Source: Phycisphaerales bacterium UBA7708 (lineage in GTDB: Bacteria; Planctomycetota; Phycisphaerae; Sedimentisphaerales; Anaerohalosphaeraceae). From it: 5,243 nt of DNA. Location of the stretch: assembly GCA_002482415.1 (NCBI GenBank), contig DLFY01000164.1:1-5243 (forward strand), given 5' to 3'. The notes beneath the pieces are model-generated. The model did no database searches. It saw only the letters and a list, made by a program, of their open reading frames with translations, and was not told the DNA's origin. Below, in pieces: positions 1 to 5,243 of this stretch (positions are counted from its first letter, which is position 1; each line of letters begins with the position of its first letter). The position numbers were made by a program, and so were the translations under genes.

Positions 1-3000
1 CTAAAAAGTGCGAAAGTTTACTCAGTCAGTGTGATATTATAAATAATCGTGCAGAGGGTGATGGCGGAGGCTTGTGGGGCGGTAATGGAAGTCTCATCAA
101 CAGCAGGATTGCAGGAAACCAGTCGTTGCGAGGCGGAGGAATTTTTAATTATTCTGCACAAGCAATGATTGACCGATGTCTGTTTGAGAGCAATTGTGCC
201 AAGCAGACAGGCGGAGCTATATACAATGTGATGAGCGACCTGGTTTTCAAATCCTGTTCATTTTATGGAAATTCAGACCTGGGGCTACTTCCTGTATTTC
301 CCAACGCATTTCTGTTATCTGTATTACCTGACTGGTTCTGGGAATCCAGTTTTGGGGGTAATGGTCAGTATATTGAGCAGGATTTGTCTGTTGTGAGTCC
401 GAATTACCCTGGACAAACAGGTGGTACAGAATATCAGATTCGCTGGGGGCAGGTTACGAATAATGTGACCGAAAATAAGAGCGGGCTTGGCTTTACGGGA
501 TATGCTCCTCCGATTCGTTCCATTATTGTGAATGAGCCGTTTGAAATTGGAAGACTGCGTCATTTTAACAATCCGGTCGGCTCCGGATCGCCGCCCAGCC
601 GAGTGGATATCGAAATTGCGTTAGCCCTCGAATGCGGCAGCCAGCTTTCACAATCTTTTACTTTTTCTCTTGCCATTAATGAGACTGCCAACACGTCGAA
701 CTTATCCGACCCCGCGGCGAAAAACTGGGCCGACAGAGATTTTATCACATTTCCGGTGTCCTATCCGTCCCAGCTTATTGAGATTGAGGGTCGGTTATAT
801 ACACTGAAGATTATTGGATTCCAGACAGAACAGGGACAACTGGTCAGCCAGTTTGAATCCCCGGAACATGGAACCAATACGGTCTATCTCTGGGCTCAGA
901 TTGCGCCTCCTCCGGCCGATGGGGCCATCACGAATCTTGCCAGTAATATCTGGGTTGGGAATAGTGTATTTGTCGGCAATACCAGTTGTTCATACGGAGC
1001 CGCTTTAAGTAATTGGGCCTGTGATAATGTGTTTGTGGGCAATAGTACAATTACGGCCAATCATGGTGAGTTTTGCGGAGGAATCTATAACCATGAAAGC
1101 AATCTAACTCTTGTCAATAGCATCTTATGGGGAAATACGGATGTCGACGGGCTGTCGGTCGGGGACAAACAATTTTATAACTCCGGCAATGGAACAGTCA
1201 GTGTGACATATAGTTGTATCCAGGATGCCAATTCGCTGGATATGGTCGTCTATCCGGGTACGGGTAATATTGATAATGCGCCGCTGTTTCTGATCACTCC
1301 GATTGATGGTGGAGACGGCTGGGGGATTGGAAATAACGATGAGTATGGGAATTTATATTTGTCAGAGAACTCGCCGTGCATCGATGCGGGGACGAACGCG
1401 CCTGTTTTGACGTATACTATTTTAACAGATATATTCGGTCATGTTCGTCGTTTTGATTGTCCGACAATAACTGATACCGGCTCAGGAACGGCACCTATTG
1501 TTGATATGGGGGCCTATGAACATGGAAACAACTCGGCTCCTGTTGCTGTTCAGGATCAGGCTTCGACATCCGAAGGGACAGTCGTTGTGATTGATGTTTT
1601 GGCCAATGACTCTGATGTGGACGGAGATGCTATATCGATAGATTCAATTTCTTCTGGGCCTTCGCATGGCACTGCTGTAATCAACGGCAATACGATTGTG
1701 TATACTCCTGCACCGGGTTATTTTGGATCAGACGCATTTAATTACCGCATTACGGACGGAGTATTGACGTCAAATCATGCGGCTGTTTATATACAGATTA
1801 CGTCAAACCATGTCTATGTTAATGCGGGGCCGAATCAGACGATTCAATTACCGAACAATAAGGTCTATCTGGATGGTGTGATTCAGGGATTGCCTTCGGG
1901 CAGCAGCCCGGCGTGGCGTGTTCTGAGCCAGCCGACTGGCGGTGCGGTTGTTTTCGATTCGTCTGTATCGGTGATGCCTGCCGGGTATGATGTGTGGGAT
2001 TCGTGGGCGGGCTTTTCCCTGCCGGGGATGTATGTGCTGGAGCTTGGAGTTGCCATTGCAGGGCAGGAGTATAAGGATCAGGTGGTTGTCAACGTCCGGC
2101 CGGGCATTATCTCAGGGAACCTGCCGCCTCAGGTGGAGGCCTGGGCGACTCCCAGTGAGATTACTTTGCCGCAGGGAACGACTTTAAACTGGACTATATC
2201 GGATGATGGGGTGTCAAGAGGGGAGTTGACGCAGGAGTGGTCGGTGGTGTCAGGACCCACTTCCGGACGGGTGACCTTTGGCCCTTATGCGTCTCTGTCT
2301 CGATCAACAACGGTGTCGTTTTCTATGGATGGTAATTATATTCTAAGTTTAGAGGCATCCGATGGGATTGATAAGACCGAGGAGTTGGTTTATGTAACGG
2401 TAAGTCCTGATCCTGCTTATGAGAACAACACCCCACCTGTTGCAGAAGCTGGTGAAAATCAAACCGTTGTTTTGCCTGTTAATCAACCTTATGCATTTAC
2501 TCATTTTGGAGCTTCGGTGGGGGATGAAACAGCCACAGGCATATTGAACATTCAGTGGTCTGTTTTGAAATCGGTATATGTCGATAAGGAAGGGATTGAA
2601 CGGGAGGGGAATAGTGCTGTTGCGATAGCAGATCCGGCGGAATTGAATCCGAGATTGACCTTTTTCAGGCCGGGACAATATACCCTGCAATTGAAAGCAG
2701 ATGATGGGCAGCTTAGTGCGGCTGATACGGTTGTTTTTACAGTTTACGATGGAAATCCCGAGTCAAGTCCGGTTCAAATAGAAGCTGGACCGGATCAGAC
2801 GATTACGCTGCCCGCTCCTGCAATGCTGAGTGAAGCAACAGTGATCGAGACGGCTACGGGACTGCCTTATCCAATTGAGGGGCTGGACATCAACTGGAGA
2901 AAGGTTCGGGGGCCGGGGGAAGTGACGTTTAATCAGGATGGCGGCTCCGGAAATGGTACTCAGGAATTGAATCCAGAGGCTGTCTTTTCAAAGCCGGGTG

Positions 3001-5243
3001 ATTATGATTTGGAATTGCAGGTTTCGACTGGTGACATGAAACTTGCCGATCAGATTCGTATCAAGGTTTATCCGGGGACAAGGCTGGCCACGGCTGCACA
3101 TAGTTCCTATTTTATTAATGAATACGGTCAGGTTTGGGCTGCTGGAAGTAATGCTTACGCGCAGCTTGGAAATGGAACATCCGGTTATGATCCCAATGAA
3201 AAACATGATTACGTGGGCAGAGGAAAGTGGTATGACCATTACACCTATTCTCCGGTTATGGCTGGGGAACAAAAGCTCCAGACCAATAAAGATGTATTAA
3301 CCAATATCTGTTCGATTGGCGGCGGCTGGGCAAGTTCATATGCTCTGGATTATAATGGCGATGTGTGGAGCTGGGGCAATAATTCTTTTGGTCAATTGGG
3401 GATCGGGCGTGAGAATCTCAGGGTGGATACTCCTGTTAATGAGCCGCGAAAAGTGCTTGCGGGCGAACAGCTTTCGGCGAGCGGTTATCTAGAAGATATT
3501 GTCGCGATATCTACTGCTACGCTGTCAGAACATGCGCTGGCGGTTGATAAGCAGGGTGGAGTATGGGCATGGGGCTATAACTATGATGGTGTTCTTGGAA
3601 ATGGGTATGATGAAGCTATGGCATATTGGGAAAATGATGATGATTATAAAAATAAGAGAAGAAGAAGATTTCCCTGGGATCCATTTGTGTTTTCTTTCAT
3701 TGAATCGACCCCAGTCCATGTAGGTTCGTCTTCTTTGGTTTTAGATGCCTATATTAATTTTGATTCATCAGTTTGTTATGGTTCAGATGATTTCTGTATT
3801 CAATATGATATTTCTGGAAATAGACGTGAATTAACTTCTATAGGTTCTGTGAGTAATACAGGATATGGAAATGAGCTATTTGATTATGTTTATGAGACGG
3901 TGGACTTTCCAAGCACCGAAGTACAAAATAATACATGTGCTGTTTTTAATAGTATAAATGGAAAAGGATTCCTGGTATTTGATCCTAATTATTATGGTAT
4001 AATAGAGAATAATCCGAGAACTATTAGCTTTTGGATTAAAAATGATGAAGCAGATATATACAGCAGAGGAACAGTACTGTCGTGGGGTGATCCTGATATA
4101 ATGGGAGGACTTTGGGAGGTCCGTATTGAGTCAGGGCATGTAGTTATATATGTAGATAAGTTGCATTGCATTCAAACAGAGGAAACGCTGGAGTCGAATT
4201 CATGGAATCATATTGTTGTTGTATTTCCGGAGAACGGGTCGCTGCTTTCTCATACTCGCATTTACTTAACCCAGGAAGATGATTTATTATGCCCCCCTGC
4301 AAGTACTATCTGTGTGACAGAACAGGTAGTTAGTACAGTGCGATATGAATCCTGCAGAATTGGTGCAAGCCAAAACAATGATCCAAATTATAATTATTAT
4401 GGCTATCTCGATGAATTGCAAATATATAAAGTAGAGCTGTTGCAGGAAGAGATAGACCATATTCACCGATGTCCCTATTATACCGCACCTTTGAAAAATA
4501 TTGTATCCGTCTCTGCAGGCTGGGTGCATTCTTTGGCACTGGAAAAAAATAATGGGACGCCTTCTTGCCGAGGTCGTGTGTATGCCTGGGGGGATAGCAC
4601 TGCGGGTGAGTTGGGACAGGGAGATGATCCAGTAAATAGAAAAGTCTTGCCCTGCTGCGTGAAAACTGGCGAGCAGAACGATCCTTCCGGATATTTATCC
4701 AACATTGTTGCCATTTCAGCAGGTTGTGATCATAGTCTGGCTCTGGAAAAATATACTGAAGATGCTAATGATATATATTCAGGTCGAGTCTTGGCCTGGG
4801 GGTGGGACTATGTGGGCATGTTTACCTATTTTAATAGAAATACTGAGTATCAATTTCCAGGGGGCAATACAAATAGTGCTTACTATGGTGGGCGAATCGG
4901 CAGAGGAAGCACGAGTAATGATAATTCATTTATTTTCCCCTCTCCTGTCTATGTCTATGGTCCAGATCTCGATGGTGATGGAGTCCATGACCCAAATGAA
5001 GAGGGTTACCTTCAACATATTGTCGCTATTTCAGCTGGTGAAAGTCACAGCATGGCGCTGGATAAGGATGGTCATGTGTGGGTGTGGGGGGATAACACAC
5101 ATGGGCAATTGGGTGTAGGGGATAGATCCTTAATTAACTCTGGTTTTCCTGTGATGGTTAAGGCGCCGCAGGATTATAATAATCCGGCCGGGCATCTGGG
5201 CGATCCAGAGTGGGGGAAGATTATCGCTATTATGGCGGGCCCC
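1..5243 (+). CDS. Giant multidomain secreted/surface protein (beta-helix, Big_9, PKD-like, RCC1, LamG), partial at both ends
   Basis: One frame stays open from base 3 to base 5243 (1,747 codons); bases 1-2 are the tail of the preceding codon. No start codon, ribosome binding site, signal peptide, membrane segment or sorting signal is visible, because both termini are outside. Module order by residue: beta-helix 1-97, choice-of-anchor K-like insert about 130-301, beta-helix 302-509 ending in an anchor-Q signature, Big_9 510-602, four PKD-like domains 604-1025, RCC1 blades 1-3 1026-1244, LamG-like 1245-1490, RCC1 blades 4-6 1497-1737, and the start of a seventh. All these folds are beta-rich, extracellular in type and non-catalytic in the families I know, so adhesion, glycan binding or surface scaffolding is the inferred role. 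I checked the frame by codon counting at many points and found no frameshift. There is no specific gene name I can give. Confidence in the reading frame is very high; confidence in function is low. Confidence 0.96.
3..293 (+). other. Right-handed parallel beta-helix, first half (residues 1-97)
   Basis: Short repeating turns carry the GG[A/G]I and FxxN motifs seen in polymorphic-outer-membrane-protein-like beta-helices: GGGIFN at residues 44-49, FESN at 61-64, GGAIYN at 70-75 and FYGN at 87-90. Cysteines occur within the turns. Such helices are elongated, secreted or surface-exposed scaffolds, some binding or cleaving polysaccharide, but no catalytic site is recognisable here. The helix clearly begins upstream of the window, as the first complete codons are already inside a repeat turn. 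Repeats stop near residue 97 and resume near residue 315. Confidence 0.82.
390..905 (+). other. Choice-of-anchor K-like globular domain inserted in the beta-helix (residues about 130-301)
   Basis: This stretch lacks the beta-helix repeats and instead shows a chain of motifs that I recall for the choice-of-anchor K family: an IRWG segment (W148), SGLGFTG at 160-166, FEIGRLRHFNNP at 180-191, INETAN at 225-230, DFITF at 246-250, YTLKIIGF at 266-273 and a closing LWAQI at 296-300. The length of about 170 residues fits my memory of that family. The family is defined by association with varied C-terminal surface-anchoring signals and its function is not known to me. Here the domain is internal, with helix repeats on both sides. 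The preceding linker (residues 98-129) holds a hydrophobic patch at 102-113 that is too short and too polar-flanked for a membrane helix. The family call comes from remembered motifs and was not checked by profile search. Confidence 0.58.
906..1529 (+). other. Right-handed beta-helix, second half, with choice-of-anchor Q closing signature (residues 302-509)
   Basis: Helix turns resume with FVGN at residues 323-326, GAALSN at 332-337, FVGN again at 344-347 and GGIYNH at 359-364, followed by the 'LVNSILWGN' turn typical of this group. The C-terminal cap is diagnostic: SPCIDAG at 457-463, then D..G..R (around 434-450 bases downstream of that motif's start), then VDMGAYEHG at 500-508. This arrangement is the hallmark of choice-of-anchor Q beta-helix proteins, common in Planctomycetota, Lentisphaerota, Chloroflexota and Bacteroidota. 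In many relatives this signature is followed by a short anchor or by Ig-like domains; here it leads straight into a Big_9 domain. Function is inferred to be structural or ligand binding; no catalytic residues are recognised. Confidence 0.82.
1530..1808 (+). other. Big_9 / cadherin-like Ig domain (residues 510-602)
   Basis: The domain shows the full family pattern: N-terminal NSAPVAVQDQ, the central DVLANDSDVDGD motif at residues 531-542, a GT.VINGNTIVYTP strand, and PGYFGSDAFNYRITDG at 571-586. Acidic residues D536, D538, D540 and D542 resemble the calcium-binding inter-domain motif of cadherin-like repeats, so calcium-dependent rigidity is plausible. In large bacterial adhesins these domains serve as tandem spacers; only one copy is present here, joining the beta-helix cap to the PKD-like array. 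Length of about 93 residues is normal for the family. Confidence 0.88.
1812..2105 (+). other. PKD/Ig-like domain 1 (residues 604-701)
   Basis: The unit opens with VNAGPNQTIQLP (606 onward), the canonical start of bacterial PKD/K319-like Ig domains, continues with a core W638 in an AWRVLSQPTGG strand, and closes with G.YVLEL followed by a VVVNV strand ending near residue 698. It is a spacer or carbohydrate/protein-binding beta-sandwich type. It is the first of four similar units and directly abuts the Big_9 domain. Confidence 0.75.
2118..2408 (+). other. PKD/Ig-like domain 2 (residues 706-802)
   Basis: This unit starts at NLPPQV (706) and lacks the AGPNQT opening of units 1, 3 and 4, having instead ATPSEITLPQG. 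The core EWSVVSGPTSGRVTF (W746) and the closing GNYILSLEASDG plus LVYVTV strands fit the same fold. It is the most divergent opening in the array. The role is inferred to be a rigid extracellular spacer. Confidence 0.7.
2427..2753 (+). other. PKD/Ig-like domain 3 (residues 809-917)
   Basis: The unit opens with PPVAEAGENQTVVLP (811 onward), has its core tryptophan in IQWSVLK (W852), and ends with F.RPGQYTLQLKADDGQ and a DTVVFTV strand. A charged loop (VDKEGIEREGN) follows the core strand, making this unit slightly longer than units 1 and 2. It is the best match in the array to the generic PKD-like consensus, particularly the GQYTL.L.A.DG strand. Confidence 0.78.
2763..3077 (+). other. PKD/Ig-like domain 4 (residues 921-1025)
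   Basis: The unit opens with QIEAGPDQTITLP (925 onward), has the core strand INWRKVRGPGEVTF (W965), and closes with FSKPGDYDLELQV and an IRIKVYPG strand at 1018-1025. The RGPGEVTF version of the SGPG.V.F motif and the standard opening make the call firm. It is the last Ig-like unit and passes with no linker into the first RCC1 blade. Confidence 0.77.
3078..3299 (+). repeat. RCC1 repeat, blade 1 (residues 1026-1099)
   Basis: The blade contains ATAAHSSYFINEYG, then QVWAAGSNAYAQLGNG at 1043-1058, matching the RCC1 core G.VW.WG.N..GQLG.G. It is atypical in two ways: the second tryptophan of the VWxWG motif is replaced by alanine (VWAAG), and the usual AG..HS.AL start is only partly kept. A loop of about 20 residues (including YDPNEKHDYVGRGKW) separates GNG from the SPVMAGEQ exit strand. 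First blade of the propeller. Confidence 0.8.
3300..3488 (+). repeat. RCC1 repeat, blade 2 (residues 1100-1162)
   Basis: This is a near-consensus blade: ICSIGGGWASSYALDYNG, then DVWSWGNNSFGQLGIG at 1120-1135, then an exit strand PRKVLAGEQ and the linker SASGYL. The 'GEQ...GYL..IVAI' linker style recurs after blade 4 and is characteristic of bacterial RCC1 proteins that I associate with the PVC group. C1103 is the first cysteine after residue 486. Confidence 0.87.
3489..3734 (+). repeat. RCC1 repeat, blade 3, with acidic/basic loop (residues 1163-1244)
   Basis: The blade has EDIVAIS followed by EHALAVDKQG, then GVWAWGYNYDGVLGNG at 1186-1201. The usual AG between IS and the histidine is lost (TATLS instead). 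After GNG comes a loop with a charge switch, ENDDDY then KNKRRRR (residues about 1210-1222), and an aromatic stretch FPWDPFVFSF. The exit strand STPVHV (1235-1240) is canonical, so the blade is complete before the LamG-like domain begins about residue 1245. Confidence 0.83.
3735..4472 (+). other. LamG / concanavalin A-like domain inserted between RCC1 blades 3 and 4 (residues 1245-1490)
   Basis: The segment starts LVLDAYINFD and contains hallmark strands of the LamG_3-type jelly roll: a RTISFWIKND strand (F1343, W1344), a TVLSWGD strand, WEVRIESGHVVIYVD, SWNHIVVVF (W1401, H1403), the late strand RIGASQNND, and the very typical terminal YLDELQIYKVELLQEEI (Y1468, D1470, E1471, Y1475). LamG-like domains often bind glycans or proteins and may bind calcium. 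Eight cysteines are present (C1258, C1265, C1312, C1389, C1430, C1437, C1451, C1490), an even number that could allow disulfides. Sampled parts of this region are much more AT-rich than the flanking Ig array. It replaces the short inter-blade linker seen between other blades. Confidence 0.83.
4491..4700 (+). repeat. RCC1 repeat, blade 4 (residues 1497-1566)
   Basis: This blade resumes the propeller directly after the LamG-like domain with LKNIVSVSAGWVHSLALEK, then RVYAWGDSTAGELGQG (W1529) and the exit strand with CCVKTGEQ and SGYL. A six- to eight-residue insertion (NGTPSCRG) sits between LALEK and RVYAWG, as in blade 5. C1522, C1551 and C1552 are local cysteines. Canonical AG..HS.AL and AWG motifs make the assignment strong. 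Confidence 0.88.
4701..5012 (+). repeat. RCC1 repeat, blade 5, expanded (residues 1567-1670)
   Basis: The start is canonical (NIVAISAGCDHSLALEK), followed by an insertion TEDANDIYSG and GRVLAWGWD (W1599). The expected GQLGNG is displaced: about 25 residues rich in Tyr, Asn and Gly lie between AWGWD and GGRIGRG (1629-1635). The exit strand SPVYV is followed by a DLDGDGVHDPNE loop and the GYL linker. At about 104 residues it is roughly twice a minimal RCC1 blade (about 50-60). Confidence 0.78.
4965..5003 (+). other. Thrombospondin-3-like / DxDxDG calcium-binding loop in the blade 5-6 linker
   Basis: Residues 1655-1667 read D-L-D-G-D-G-V-H-D-P-N-E-E. D1655, D1657, D1659 and D1663 with E1666 or E1667 are spaced as in the calcium loops of thrombospondin type 3 repeats and EF-hand-like or dockerin-like sites. 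Such loops occur as single copies in secreted bacterial proteins. Calcium binding is inferred from spacing only. Confidence 0.6.
5013..5213 (+). repeat. RCC1 repeat, blade 6 (residues 1671-1737)
   Basis: This is the closest to the RCC1 consensus in the window: HIVAISAGESHSMALDKDG, then HVWVWGDNTHGQLGVG at 1691-1706 (W1693, W1695) and exit strand FPVMVK. The linker to the next blade (APQDYNNPAGHLGDPEWG) is longer than the GEQ...GYL linkers but keeps the G-H/Y-L position. Confidence 0.9.
5214..5243 (+). repeat. RCC1 repeat, first strand of blade 7, cut by window end (residues 1738-1747)
   Basis: The last ten codons read GKIIAIMAGP, aligning with the IVAISAG opening strand of blades 4, 5 and 6. 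The repeat is cut at the window edge. RCC1 propellers typically have seven blades, so this would be the closing blade if the propeller follows the rule. Confidence 0.75.

Noticed and set aside
306..341. Hydrophobic stretch at residues 102-113 as a possible transmembrane segment
   Set aside because: Only about a dozen residues with an internal proline and aspartate, inside an extracellular beta-type region; too short to span a membrane.
2349..2690. A 113-codon minus-strand ORF
   Set aside because: It lies antisense to PKD-like domains 2 and 3, shows no family motif and has no plausible upstream signal; it is an antisense shadow of the long open frame.
2988..3300. Overlapping minus (2988-3272) and plus (3043-3300) ORFs over the PKD-RCC1 junction
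   Set aside because: Both overlap firmly assigned coding sequence in the main frame and overlap each other; neither resembles a protein family.
3525..3719. Minus-strand ORF with a poly-isoleucine segment resembling a transmembrane helix
   Set aside because: It is the reverse complement of the GATGATGAT and AAAAATAAG tract encoding DDDYKNK in the main frame, and has no other support.
4287..4714. Minus-strand ORFs rich in hydrophobic residues (for example an II-rich stretch) that could suggest a small membrane protein
   Set aside because: The hydrophobic run is the reverse complement of the AT-rich Asn/Tyr codons of the LamG-like domain (PNYNYYGY); it is a composition artefact.
4705..5118. 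A 137-codon + strand ORF in another frame, the longest closed ORF in the window
   Set aside because: It overlaps RCC1 blades 5 and 6, whose motifs are unmistakable in the main frame; its own translation is Met/Ile/Trp-rich with no recognisable motif, as expected of a shadow.
3078..5243. RCC1 repeats as a sign of a eukaryotic gene or of a Tc/Rhs-type toxin
   Set aside because: There are no introns, and the Big_9, PKD-like and choice-of-anchor Q partners are bacterial in style. No YD/Rhs repeats or toxin core are present.
1..5243. Promoters, terminators, riboswitches, CRISPR arrays or mobile-element ends inside the window
   Set aside because: The entire window is coding in one frame, and no inverted-repeat stem with a T-tract, regularly spaced direct repeat or transposase motif stood out on reading.

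Overview
The whole window is the interior of one very large protein-coding gene on the + strand. A single reading frame (codons starting at position 3 and every third base after) runs 1,747 codons to the last base with no stop, so both the start and the stop of the gene lie outside. Residue n below is numbered from the first complete codon, so residue n begins at base 3n. There are no RNA genes, promoters, terminators, mobile elements or CRISPR arrays that I can support, and no intergenic gap.

The encoded polypeptide is a mosaic of secreted or cell-surface modules, in this order: (1) a right-handed parallel beta-helix of the GG[A/G]I...FxxN type, interrupted by a globular domain that resembles the 'choice-of-anchor K' family, and closed by the SPCIDAG...VDMGAYE signature of 'choice-of-anchor Q' beta-helix proteins; (2) a cadherin-like Big_9 domain with an acidic DSDVDGD motif; (3) four PKD/Ig-like domains of about 100-115 residues each; (4) an RCC1-type beta-propeller with three blades, a concanavalin/LamG-like domain spliced in between blades 3 and 4, then three more blades and the first strand of a seventh at the window edge.

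The module set (choice-of-anchor Q beta-helix, Big_9, PKD-like array, bacterial RCC1 repeats with 'GEQ...GYL..IVAISAG' linkers) is what I associate with large exported proteins of PVC-superphylum bacteria, especially Planctomycetota (Phycisphaerae/Sedimentisphaerales-like) or Lentisphaerota/Kiritimatiellota. That assignment is inference from protein style and moderate G+C; nothing in the window fixes the taxon. The catalytic content appears to be nil: every recognised module is a binding, spacer or scaffold fold. The likely role is adhesion, polysaccharide or glycan binding, or cell-surface architecture.

The most interesting points are the two nested insertions (a K-like domain inside the beta-helix, a LamG-like domain inside the RCC1 propeller), the AT-rich composition of much of the LamG insert compared with its host, and the complete absence of cysteine from residues 487 to 1102 between two cysteine-containing ends. 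I see an unusual domain architecture rather than a multi-gene system.
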